Assembly: GCA_022925895.1 (NCBI GenBank)
Contig: JAKSYS010000104.1
Location: 1 to 64,000 of the forward strand
Length of the DNA stretch: 64,000 nt
Direction: 5' to 3'
Source: Fragilaria crotonensis
Lineage: Eukaryota > Bacillariophyta > Fragilariophyceae > Fragilariales > Fragilariaceae
In this document: positions 23,797 through 35,545 of the stretch, in pieces
Layout of the letters: every line of letters starts with the position of its first letter
How positions within the stretch are numbered: the first letter of the stretch is position 1
The notes under the pieces: model-generated
Told to the model about the DNA's origin: nothing
Databases searched by the model: none
The model's input: only the letters and a program-made list of their open reading frames with translations
Program-made: the position numbers and the translations under genes

Positions 23797-24326
23797 ATGG
23801 CGAAATCAGGACTTGCAAAGGGAATCAACAAGGGTCATGTCACCACAGAAAGAGCACGACCTGCTCGGCCAGATGCGAAGAAGATGGTATGTCGAATGTG
23901 AAGGCATGTTCTGTAGGCAGTAGATCAGTTTGCGTTCGGTCGCGATGTCCATGCTGTGTGGACTCAGTCCATTGAGCTTACCTTGCACTCCACTTGATTC
24001 GAGGAATAATCCTGTTGCTGTCCATCTCTCTTCATTTTCAGGATTGATCATGGTACACAAAATTCACTTTTACTCACATCCTTCTCTCCCTACAGGTCGC
24101 ATCCGCAAAAACCAAAATGTGCCGTGCGATTGCCCGCGAGGTTGTTGGCCTGTCCCCATACGAGCGTCGCATCCTCGATATGATCAAGACTGGAGGTTCG
24201 GCTGCCGACAAGCGCATTTACAAGTTCGCCAAGAGACGTCTCGGATCTCACAAGCGCGCCCTGGCCAAACGTGAGGACATTAAAGAAGTCAACGCCCAAC
24301 AGCGTGCCCGCCAGGCTGGAGCGTAA
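23797..24326 (+). CDS. RPL36: 60S ribosomal protein eL36
   Basis: Two exons, 23797-23886 and 24096-24326, separated by a 209-bp phase-0 intron (GTATGT donor, TACAG acceptor). The spliced product has 106 aa. Exon 1 encodes MAKSGLAKGINKGHVTTERA and a Pro/Arg-rich segment. Exon 2 encodes REVVGLSPYERRILDMIKTG, the hallmark of eL36, and the basic helix RIYKFAKRRLGSHKRALAKR. The early position of the intron is common for ribosomal protein genes. It is a cytosolic large-subunit component, and lies divergent to the eL34 gene. Confidence 0.96.
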
Positions 24327-24719
24327 ATTCTAGTAGTACACTTCTAAAGAATTATTTCCCGTGTTCGATTCAATGGCTAGGCATGTGCTGTTGTGCTCGA
24401 CCATGAGTGATGCGTTCTAGCGATCATGGTCAATCTCGAAATTGTTGTTTGGCACCTTAGTAGAGCTCTCCGGTATGTACCTGTGCAGTGTGCAGCCAAT
24501 TGTACTTGTAACATGTGCTATTGGTGTACAACGTGGTACTAGTACATGTACTGGAGTGCCCAGTCTACAGCGCTACTGTAAAGAAACGTGCTTATTAGTG
24601 CTTAGACACATTAGCATGCTCTCTGTCTTTGATGTCTTTGCACCCTTGCACTGCATTCGAAGCTAGTAATACAAGTAGCACTCGTACTCCAGTACACTAA
24701 GAAATACGGTAGCTAGTAC
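24327..24719. other. Short intergenic gap with GTAC-rich repeats
   Basis: 3' flank of the eL36 gene. From about 24470 it becomes rich in GTAC/CTAGTAC units (TACATGTACTGGAGTGC, AGCTAGTAC). The LTR retrotransposon was inserted at its right edge, into an AGTAC target. Confidence 0.7.
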
Positions 24720-25061
24720 TGTTAAAATTACCGTTTCACCTGTAGTACTGTGCCCTTAACGCAGTACTGTATGGAACTTAAACAGGCTAGACGACAAGAT
24801 CAAAAGTAAAAGAAAGAAGTCAATCAAACTTAAATCTCACTAATAGGATTGTTTCGAGAGAATGAGCTCGAAACAACTCTCTTTGAATTTGCTACCTGTT
24901 GTGTCGGGCGGTTCGTTCCACGCACTACATCCGCCCACGTCACTTTCAAACTTTCATTTTCTTTTACGTTCTTCATATCTTTCCACTTCACCTCTGACGT
25001 TTCCCTGTTGTAACCCGGGTGCCTGGTCCTCTGTCCGTCAGGTCGCTCCTGTTTTCCAACA
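24720..25061 (-). repeat. 3' LTR of the copia element
   Basis: 342 bp, starting TGTTAAAATT and ending TTCCAACA as written on the plus strand. It matches the other LTR at all but one position. It lies downstream of the RNase H region in the element's orientation. Confidence 0.95.
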
Positions 25062-28000
25062 CGCTCCTCGTCTGCGGGCGGCGGTCCTTGCTCCAGGGTG
25101 GTAACATGCTTGTGTCCCATAAGTACATCGCGGAGTGTTCGGAATAAGTTTCCTTGTAATGGTTTTGTGAAGAAGTCCGCTAGCATGCGCCAAGTAGGGC
25201 AGTGTCGGATCTTTACACCTGCTGCTTTGACCCTATCCTTCATCCAAAAGTATCTTATGTCAATGTGACGTGACTTAGGCCCTGCCGATGTTCTTCCGTT
25301 TGTTTCCAATCGTATGGCACTCTGGTTGTCCTGCTCTAGAATGTTGTTCGAGATCGTAAAGCCTTGGGCCTCGAGGAACATCTTTGTCCAGATAGTGTTC
25401 GGTAAGTAATCACTTGATCCCACAACCTCGGCCTCGGTCGAGCTTTTCGTGTTCAATTTCTGTTTGGTAGATTTGCATAAAACTCCTCCAGTGCCAAAGA
25501 CATCACCCCACCGGTATGGCTCCGCATATCAGGGTGTACTGCATAGGATGCGTCCACCCAAGTACGCATGTTTCCCATGTCGTCGGATCCAATGACGTAT
25601 TCCATGTCCATCGATCCCTTGATGTACTGAAGGACACGCAGTAACTTGTCTTGATCTTCTAACGTGCTCTTGGTCACCCTCGTACAAAGGAAACCGACCG
25701 GTAGCAGTATATCTACACGTGCACGAGTAGCCACATACAATAACTTACAAACCACGCTGTGGAATCGTTCGTGTTCATCCTTCAGAAGGACCGGGGAAGA
25801 TTCGTCCACTTCAAGTAGTTCTTTCCTTGCCGGGGTAACAGCAGTCTTGGTTACATCAAGACCGGATTCCACGATCGCTTCCTGTAGGTAGTCAATCATG
25901 GTGATGGCCGCTGTGCCTTCGTCAGTGTACTTTATCTTCATTCCTAAAAACGTGTGTTCCTTTCCTCGAGTGGTTTTCATCTTTCCGAACTTTGCTTCCA
26001 GTTTTTCAATTACAGATGTAACAACCGCCGGATCTGCATGTGAAATTTTCATATCATCCACATACCACACGATTGTACACTGTTTTCCATTTATTGTGCT
26101 GTTCGCTACACACGGGTCGTAGGGATTGATTTCGAAACCCATCTCCTTCAGCGATGAACTCAGTAGATTGTACCATAGTAAGGCGGACTTAACGCACCCG
26201 TACATCGCTTTGTTGAGCCTTGCGTACAATACCTTCTTACCATTCTCGATTGTCACAAACTGTCTGTGCGACGGGTTCATTTGACACAAAATGTCCACAG
26301 ACTCACCTTCGAACCTTATTAGAACGTAGTCGTCCATCTTGCATTTTAGATATGCACCCACTACATCGCTTGTGGCAATATCACGTCGTTCGTGTGCGTC
26401 AATCATGATGCTCAACATGAGTGCATCGTTAGCAACCGTCGGTGACGCCGTTTCTGACTTCTCATACATGGACCGTTGCTTGCGACCATCAGCTACCGTT
26501 CTGCCTTTTAGTTTTCCGCATCGTTTCTCCTGCAGTAAGTTTAGAGCCCTCAGTGCGGCTCTCTTTTCTTCAACTGTCAAGGTCTTTGGGTCCACCACTT
26601 CGTACACGTCAAGGTCTTCAAATTGTGCAAATTCGGTTGTCATTGCAGCCACGGCTCGTTGTCCGTATTTCTTTAATCCTGCTCTAGCCGACATTTGTGT
26701 AAATACAAAAGCAAAACACGTTTCTGCATATCAATCGGCACAGCAAGTTGATGAAGTTGTGTGGGCGGAAAGTATGATTTGGAATTGTACGGGTTATCCA
26801 AAGCGTTCCTGAATGCGTTTGTGTTTCCACGTCGTTCTCGGAGGTTGTACACGTTTTGTACGTTCGCTCCTTGAACGTCTGTATCGTCCTGATTTTGTTC
26901 CACATTCGCAGCATCCTCGTTGTCTCGCGCTCCTTGGTTCAACGTAGTGTTTTCATCCTCAGGGTCCGCTCCTTGGTTTTCTCCTTCCTCATGTCCCAGT
27001 GCTTGGTTCATTTCGACGTTGTTGTCAATTTCGTTATCAGTATCAATGTCGAACGTTGCATCATTTTCTTCCTCCCATGTTTCATCCAGTTCTTGTTCAA
27101 TCTCCTGGTTGTTTGGTGTCGTCGCTGGTGTTCCTTGGACCGATTCAATACCGGGCTCCTCAATTTGTCCTTGGTCTGCAGCAAGGTCACGAAGTTCGTC
27201 GCGTTCAACAGGGTCAAAATCTTCTGGGACAACATCATCATCCGGATCATCGTCGGGCGGGTCGTAATCTAAATCGTATGCGTCGTCATCGATTGTCTGG
27301 TCGACGTTCCATTCCACGACAAGCCCCGATGCCTGTATGAGTGGCTGACCTTCGTTATAAGCCAAAGCTTCAACTCGTGCGATAGCAACATCAGTGAGCG
27401 GCAACGGAGTATATTGGTGACGTGATATGCGCGCTCCGGTGGCAAGGGAAAGGAAATAGTAATCCTTGCGCATTTCCAGTCGGATTAAGAACAATGGCAC
27501 CAAGAGAACGAGCCTTAATCGTGTTGGATGGAGAGTTATCTTCAAATGTTTGTACGTAAGACCCGAACTCAAGACATAAGCTGTTGTAATCTGGTAGCGG
27601 TGCCCCTGTCACTATGGCCGAAGGGCTGAGGGTATCCGATATACCATTCTTCCACGGGAACTGGTTTAGTAGTCGTACGACATCCGTGACCATGCTGGTG
27701 ATGATTAACTTGGGAAGGCGTTTATACGGTAATCCATGTACACATGCACGCAAGCGCTCCTTAATGGTGCGGATCGATCGCTCTACTTCGCCAACATGGG
27801 AGTCTCTCGGAACCACGTTAACTTCAATGGGGCGCAGTTGATCTCGAATGCACTCAAATTCATGATCGCCATGTACGTCGCAAATAACAAAACCTCGGTC
27901 GGTGTATAGTTTAATCACATTTTTTGACCTCGTCGACAATTGTCGATTGCTTTCTGTCGGGGACATGACTGACCGTCCTGAATCCAATGTTGCGTGATAT

Positions 28001-30384
28001 GGTGTGTAGAAAACCATGTCCTTGTACGAAGAAAAAAATCAATGCACAGGGTGACTTTCCGATGGTGTTTGAGTATCGGAGGTGGTATTGGTATGGCTTC
28101 GAACGTTGGAACTCTCTTACTCGCGCTGGACCTTGTGGTTTTACCTTTGATTGCTGCAATGTCCGGACCGTATATGATTAGCGCTCTTCGAGCGTCTTCG
28201 GGAGTCACTGGGCAATTTCGGATGAGGTTCTGTCGAAGGATCTTCTGAAACTCTGCTTCATCTGGGCGCCCAATCTTTCGATATAAGTCACGTGCGACAT
28301 CTGCGCTGCTAACTTCTCGTGGGGAGAACAACTTACGCTGATGAGCTACAGTGGTAACCATAGTGTAAGCGGTAGTGGTGTCGCCTAAAGCCTTACTCTT
28401 TGAGTCGAAAACATACAAACCAGATGGGTGTTCCACAAACTTCATAACACTCCTGTCCTTCCGATGAACTGATATAGAGGCCTCCTTTCCTGAGTCCATT
28501 GTAACTCGACAGACTTTGGTTACATCAGCAAGCGATAGGATGTTGGCAATCGATTCGCTGTTGAACCAGACGGTTCCTAGGTTGGCGAAATCTCCCACCA
28601 TGTGTGAGTCCTGATAACCGCCATTCGTCATGGCCCGAAGTACATGTTCGCTCTTTCTGATGTTTGACAACATGGTTGGGTTGTTGAAAACTGATATCGT
28701 GGACTGTGAGTCCAACAAGATCCAGTCCGGGTCAATACTATGTGGTTTCACTTGGGCGAGCATCAAAGCATGCTGTAGGAGGGTTGTTCCAGTATTTGCG
28801 GCGAGGTTGTTCCTGTTGTCACTCGCTCCTTCTACTGTGGATGCGTTCGCTCCATCTTGGGTGAAAGTCATTGCGCTGGCCTCTGCCGCGGGTGTCTGGT
28901 TGCTTGTGGTGTTGGTTGTTGTTGTACCGTTGTTGTTCGCCGCTCCGTTGTTGTTGTGGTCTGTATTTCGTACCCTGGCATTGCTCGGAGTCTTGTAATT
29001 TACCAGTAGACTGTATGCAGACGTGATGTCCGAAGGATAGTTGTTGATGCCCATTGCAAATTGGTTCGACAGATCTGCTATGAGCGTACCATATCTGGTG
29101 GGATCTGCTCCCCGAATCAAGGCCACCGCTAGAGTTCTATCACGTGCCATCGCTTTTCGAGTGTTTTCATCTCGCATTGTTCCCTCATCCGTCTGTTCCG
29201 GGATAAGTGTGTGGCTCTCAGCGATGGTCCCTCCGTGGTACTCTATAGTGTCGGCAAAGCCTTTGAGTCGCTCAAGATATTCGTCGGCCGATTGGTGCTG
29301 TTCCTGTTTGCAGGAGAGAAATCTGGCTCTGGCATCAAGAAGGGACAAGAAAGGATTGCGTTTTGCATCGAACTGCATTGTTGTGGCTTTTATCTGTTGC
29401 AGCATCCATGTACAGTCATTTGCCTTGGCCCTCTGCTCGTACTCCACAAGTGCCTTGATTTTGGACCTCATCGCTTCACTGGACTGGCTCCAGATAACTG
29501 CGTGGACATTTGCCAAATTCCCTTTGAGCGTGCGAGTGCGTTTCACATACTCCTGACTTCTTCCTGCCAAATTAGCTTATCAGTCTCGGTGGGATTCGGT
29601 CCAGGGTCGTCTGGTTTCTCGATCGTGGGTTCGCTTATTTCCATTCCGAACAAAGGGGCGAGGTCCTCTGAAAACATCAACTTGGTTTTAACGTAGCTTT
29701 CAACGCCTCAAGGGTTTTTGCAAACTGTCTCCTGTCACTCTGTTCCTCGTAACATTCAAAAACATTCCCGTTCATTTCCTCGGTGCTTCCTTTGAAACGT
29801 GTGCGTCAACGTTCCTTCCCGTTGTCCTGGTACCATTTCCTTGTCCTGTTCCCCTTGCGGTCCTGTTTCCTCGGCCGCTTCTCCTGCTTCCTCTTCCACT
29901 GCCTCCACGACTGGCATCACTTCCTTCGTTAGCGTGTGCGTCGGAGGAAGTGGAGCTCATGACGACGACGGCGTTTGGGGTTTAAATCTTCCTGACGTTG
30001 TTGGGTGCACGCCAGGTCTCAACTCCGTTGTCGGTGATGAAATGGATCTGGTCTGCTCGCACTCTTGTAACCGTGGCTGTTCGCTCTCGCTCTTCTGTCC
30101 ACTCGCGGTCGTTGTTCCACGTAGCAGGCTTGCGCACCTTATTTGTTATACGGATGCGGTCACCACGGGTGAAACCGTTCACGGTCGTCACGAACTCGTG
30201 CGTCACCTGTCGCGTTGCTCTTGGTGGTGTTTCCACGGCGTGTTCTCGCACTCTGGTCTCCAACTGCGTTATAATCAGGTTCTCACGCACCCTCAAGGCT
30301 CTCAATTCCTCAATAAGCTCTTCAACGGTTCTGTCGTCCATGAAACGGCGGAAAATCGTTAGTAGTTCTTTTCTCTCGAAACAA

Positions 30385-30726
30385 TGTTAAAATTACCTTT
30401 TCACCTGTAGTACTGTGCCCTTAACGCAGTACTGTATGGAACTTAAACAGGCTAGACGACAAGATCAAAAGTAAAAGAAAGAAGTCAATCAAACTTAAAT
30501 CTCACTAATAGGATTGTTTCGAGAGAATGAGCTCGAAACAACTCTCTTTGAATTTGCTACCTGTTGTGTCGGGCGGTTCGTTCCACGCACTACATCCGCC
30601 CACGTCACTTTCAAACTTTCATTTTCTTTTACGTTCTTCATATCTTTCCACTTCACCTCTGACGTTTCCCTGTTGTAACCCGGGTGCCTGGTCCTCTGTC
30701 CGTCAGGTCGCTCCTGTTTTCCAACA
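30385..30726 (-). repeat. 5' LTR of the copia element
   Basis: 342 bp copy with the same ends and the same AGTAC duplication outside. It carries the element's promoter by analogy with the family. It lies 332 bp upstream of the start codon of the kinase-phosphatase gene, which is transcribed away from it. Confidence 0.95.
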
Positions 30727-30731
30727 AGTAC

Positions 30732-31058
30732 TTGACCTTATGACTTTTGACATCGAAAGAACAACAAGAACCAAGAACACACCATCAACGATCTTCAACT
30801 TGACTTCCATCATTTCGGCATCACACGGACAGATGGATACGTTCACCAAATCTGCAGTCACAATTCTCAATGCGATGCTTGATTGCTGATTGCTGATACA
30901 CACATACTTTGAATTTTTCCATTGTCTGGATACCTCCAGCCTCCAGCTACTGCTACAAGTTCAAACTAATTGAAAGTTATCGAGTCGACCGGAGCAGGTT
31001 TCGTCGAAGTCAACATAATTGTCATTCACGGTTCACGTTGACATTCATACAGACAACC
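30732..31058. other. Upstream region of the kinase-phosphatase gene
   Basis: Only 327 bp separate the LTR target duplication from the ATG at 31059. It presumably holds the gene's core promoter and leader. The minus-oriented retroelement now sits immediately upstream. Confidence 0.55.
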
Positions 31059-33673
31059 ATGGCACACACACTACGACTGGGCTTAATCATTGTCAGTATC
31101 CACTTACACCTTTCATACGTATCTTCCTTTTCCATCACACACCGGCCGCAACAATTACCAACATTCCGATCCGATCGTCGTTTATTTCAGGCTGCTGCAT
31201 CATCGTCGGCAGCATCATCAACAGCGTCGTCGCCATTGACGATTATAACATCTGTAGAGATTGGTGATCGCGTGGGAAGCGGATCCTATGGCACGGTTCA
31301 TCTGGCATCATCATCGTCGTCTTCGACAGACCAAAGTCTAATATGCAAAAGACCCTGGACCAAGGAAGAATTGGCAAAGATATCCTCCACCCGCTCGTCC
31401 GACCGATGCGTGCACTACTTTCACGTGGAAGAGCACTGCTTTCGAAAGATGAAGCAGTCGCCAAAACACCTTTCCAACTATATTGGTACATTTCCGGATG
31501 ATTCTGGTGAACATGTATGGATGACATTCACATTGCTAACTGGTACGGACGGAAAACCAGCACCGACACTCGAACAAGTCATGGAGTTTGATTGGCAAGA
31601 ACAGCACCGACAACAACGGCGACAAGGACAAGAACCCGCAGAACAAGAACAGTCTCATCATGCTCCCTTACATCGACTCCGAGAAGCACTCGGGTTGGAC
31701 ACTGCAGATGCGACAGAGGTGGATACTCTGGATGTCGTATTGATATCCTTGCTGGAAGCCATTTCTTTTATTCACTCCCAAGGCATTGTCCATCGCGATT
31801 TGAAACCTGCCAATCTGCTCGTTTCAGCAACGCACCGTTCCTTGGTCTTGATTGATTTTGGATCTGCAGCCGACATGGACCCAGTATCGTCGTCGTTGTC
31901 ATCGTCGTCCTCCTCGGGAAAGATGAACTTGAATCCATTTTCCTTTGGCAAGCGACGAATCGGCTTGGAGGACGACAGCGTTGCAATTTCTCCCATTTAC
32001 GCTGCACCAGAATTGTTTGTCAAACCGGACCGAGCGCCATTTGCGTTTGACGTCTTTAGCGCTGCGCTCATATTTTGTCAGGTCCTGTTCAACTATCTTG
32101 ATATTCGGACCGATGCAGCGTTTCATCAACAAATTCAGGATGCAAATTATGATTTGGACGCGTGGTTGTCGCGGGAATTGTCCTCCAAGGTACGACCAGC
32201 CGGGTTCGAGGATGCCCTTGATTACTTGGAACAGCGGCCAGGTTTGTGGGGGCTCTTGCGAAGCATGTTTCGGGCAGATCCTGAACAACGCATCTCGTCA
32301 GGTGAAGCATTGGTGAAGGCAAATCAAATTTTGGAGAACATGCAGTTCGAAGGTAGTGCTCCTGATGATGGCTTATTCTTTGAATCGGTCTTGCGAGCCC
32401 TGGACCAATGTCACGTGGAGGAGCCAGACATGGACTTTGTTGCTCCGCGCCCGCTACACTTTGCGGCAAGCTTCCGTCGAGGTGAGCCATTGGGATTAGT
32501 TCTATCGGAAGCTGGAGACGTGGAGCTGGACGGTGACAAGCTGTTGAAATGGAATGAAGCAACAAAGGATGCGAACCTGGGTGATGTCTTCGTCATGGAT
32601 ATCGTCGCAGGAAGTCAAGCCGATAATATCGGAGTCTTTGAAATTGGAGATCAGTTGCAGGCTGTTGGTGATGTTCCAGTGGGCGATGGCGGATTCGAGA
32701 AAGTTGTTGCGATGATACAAGGAGCTCCAAAGTCAAACAATTTTATCAAATTGCAATTTGACCGACGGTCAGTTCGTCGCCGTCCTGAACCGCCCAACGA
32801 CGCAATCTCATCGCCAGTGCGAATTGTTGACGAAGGCGCCTGGTCGTCTCTTGGAAGGCGGCGAGCGAACGAAGATTTCTTTGTCCTTCATGACATACAG
32901 CTGGACAAAGACATGCTCATCGCTGGTGTCTTTGATGGACACGGAGGGAAGGCCGCTGCTCAGAGCGCATCTCAGCTGATGCCATCGCTGTTTACAGAAC
33001 ACATGACAAAAGGAGCAATCACTTCTAGACAAGCGCTTGACCTTGCATGGCAGAACACTTGCGATTCGTACCGCAACGCCTGCGATGAAATGGGAGAATG
33101 CGTCGCAGAATATGATGCTCAAGATGGGGTTCTGCTGGCTAGCACTGGTTCTGAAGACCTCATTGCTGGAACAACAGCATCTGTTGTGGCGTTGAATGAG
33201 AACGAACTGACAGTCCTAAATTGTGGGGACTCGAGGACACTACTCATTGACACTGATGGTGGAGTTGTATTCGAGACAACTGATCATTCACCTGAAACAG
33301 AAGCAGCCCGTTTGAAACGGGGGAAGGAACATGGGCTTGACTACTCCTTCCAGAATGCTCTCTTTCCAAGTGGTGGCTGCAATGTGGTGACATGCAATAC
33401 GCAGTTGCGCGGTCTCTCGAAGGACCCTTCGCCACCTCCAAAGGAATAGTGAGTACCCCAGATGTGACCAGTCTCCGCCCCATTCCAGGAGTAGTGTTGA
33501 TAGCTTCGGATGGACTTTGGGAAGTCAGTGGGAACGAGGAAGTTGCTAAAGACGTGACCAGGATGCGGCGAGACGGCATGGATGCCAGTGACGCCGCGAA
33601 ACAACTGTGTTCCAAGGCTGTTCAAAGTGGATCGACAGACAATGTTAGTGTTGTCCTAATCTACCTGGAATAG
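31059..33673 (+). CDS. Plastid-directed protein kinase - PDZ - PP2C phosphatase fusion
   Basis: ATG 31059 is chosen because it opens a signal peptide (MAHTLRLGLIIVSIHLHLSY) with a V-S-S-F junction like plastid presequences. The kinase domain has the Gly loop GSGSYG (about 73-78), catalytic HRDLKPAN (245-252), DFG (266-268) and a SPIYAAPE motif. A PDZ-like domain follows (about 480-590; GEPLGLVLSEAG, GVFEIGDQLQAVGDVPV). The C-terminal PP2C domain has GVFDGHGG, NCGDSRTLL, ASDGLWEV and GSTDNVSVVL, the metal-binding Asp/Gly pattern of active PP2C enzymes. Opposing enzymes in one chain suggest a self-contained phosphorylation switch, perhaps like the plant STN7/TAP38 pair; this is speculation. Near 33340-33360 one base appears missing; with it the protein has 871 aa. 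The first frame alone stops at 33449, before the end of the phosphatase domain. Confidence 0.75.
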
Positions 33674-35545
33674 AAAGCGAGATCACATTACAAAACAACT
33701 ACAGTACTCGCCATTAGCTTCAAAATTCAAATTCTAGAGAATTTCTCAGAAACGGAGCGGTTCACGTTTCTCGTGGATCCTGGATCTGTCGACCCAAGAT
33801 CACTCTGTAGAGGGGCAACATGTTCGTCATATTGCTACTGACATGCATTGACAAAGTCTGACTGCACTACTTAGTTTTCGACTCCACGGACTGAGCTTCG
33901 ATGATTGCACACAATACGGTGTCGACCACGTCGCAATGATTATCCGGGACACACAGCGCATGTTAAAGATCCAGAAGGGAGTTTGAACTAGGGCTTATTA
34001 GAAGGCGATAGTTCGGTTGCTGGAAGGTAGGCTCTTGGTACGACGCAGCAAAACTCTTGAGCGACTTGAGGCAATTACGATCCTGCTCATACTGCTATAG
34101 GTTCTAAGGGTGTTTGCAACTAGGGAAATTACATCCTCATTAGCCATGCTATAACACTGCTATAACTGAGCTCTCGCATACGTTTTAGTTGTTACCACTA
34201 CGACAGCAGTAGCGAACACCTCTCACGACAACAACGCGCGTTTGCAACCAGCCAGCCGACTTCTAGGCAATGCGCCAGGATGGGTAGTAGATTAGAAATA
34301 ACATGTGAAATACTAACTAGCTTGAACGTGCTCCCTACTAGACAAGACCCAAACTAACGTGGATGACACCCCTGCGACGTATTGTAAGACTTCTGGAGCG
34401 AGCAAACGATGCAAGATTGGAAAGAATTCCATGTCTACAGGAGATTTCACCTTGGCTCTCCCCTCTCAAGTATGGCACACAGCATACCTTCGCAATCCGG
34501 GATTTAGTTGGTTATGAATCTTGCGTTGCACCCGGGATAGAACGCACGGATCGAGATGTCGCGATTCAACCAGTCGAATGAGTGTTGCTTGACGGTTAAA
34601 TCCGACAGTTTGTGCATTCGAAAGGGAGGAGTCACACAGCTTGGGGAGGGTAACTCAAGACTATAACAGGAAGGTCAGACAGGGGTTGGGGTGTGGGGGG
34701 TAAGGGGGGGTGCAGAGACTTTCAGGTGAAACGCATTTCAGTTGGATTTGTCTTTTGCACACAGCAGTTCTGTTAAAAAAGTAAAAAGCACGTAGAACGC
34801 TGCCGACGACACGTCATGACATTCAAAATTTGAACCTGTGTGCCATCGATATATTTGTATACCGTGCCTTATTAAGACGGTATATGCTCAAATACCTTCT
34901 TTCCGTTGTAGATTGCGGGCCAGTTCCAATTAGCTGAATTTTGTCCATACCAATATTTCGTAACTTGAAATAAGTAGGGAGCTACGCAGGCTCCCTGTAT
35001 ACAGTCCAGAGTCGTCTCTATCATACGAAAAGCAACTGGAGAACACGCTGTGGAGCAACGAGCAACGACCCCTACTTCGGTATTCATAGGACAAGGGCAC
35101 GCAGGGGCTCTCACTCTCGCATCAGGTTCGTTTGGCCGAGTCCCTCATCACGCCTCGCAAGGTCGCAAACAAAAATCAGAATCTCATTTGAAGGTGCTTG
35201 CCTGGGCCACTCCTGTTGTTACTCTTATTGTATAGGACGAACAATCGTTCGCGTTGACTCGTGTCTGTCGGTGTGTAGATTGAGAGAAAAGCCTCATTTT
35301 TCACGAGGTAAGCATCCCACTGCGCCTGGCGGGGGTCTCGATCCAAATTTTTCTCCAACGTTGAAACTTTCGTCGAGTGAGGCTTTCCGGTGATGAATTT
35401 TTCAACAGGCCGATGGCCAACTCACAAATCTGATTTTGCCACACACCAGCAGTGCCGTGAGCACAGCAACCCACAGAATATTCGAGCAACGAAGTACTTC
35501 ATCACAAGCCGAATCCTGCTCCTGCCGCTTTGAAAACGACTGAAG
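33674..35545. other. Intergenic region, no gene recognised
   Basis: About 1.9 kb with only short frames on both strands, none with a domain, signal peptide or splice borders. A G-rich patch lies near 34685-34715. It separates two genes on the same strand and so contains the promoter of the mosaic membrane protein gene. Confidence 0.6.

Larger units (their letters stand above)
24720..30726 (-). mobile_element. Ty1/copia LTR retrotransposon, young, coding body broken
   Basis: The element spans 6007 bp, bounded by two 342-bp LTRs (TG...CA ends) and a 5-bp target duplication AGTAC (24715-24719 and 30727-30731). It is read on the minus strand, so its 5' LTR is the one at 30.4-30.7 kb. In copia order the internal part shows a gag-like region (about 30.3-28.9 kb), an aspartic protease region with a DSQST-type site (about 28.7 kb), integrase (about 28.0-27.4 kb), reverse transcriptase with YVDD (about 26.0 kb) and RNase H (about 25.4-25.0 kb). 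This domain order and the protein style match the diatom copia-type elements. The coding body is interrupted roughly half a dozen times. The LTRs differ at a single site, so the insertion is recent. Confidence 0.93.

Noticed and set aside
23520-23800. A non-coding RNA between the eL34 and eL36 genes
   Set aside because: Diatom snoRNAs can lie near ribosomal protein genes, but no clear C/D or H/ACA box pair was seen; only the inverted repeat is supported.
28630-29560. Plus-strand open frames of 120-170 codons
   Set aside because: They are antisense of the gag-like and protease regions of the copia element.
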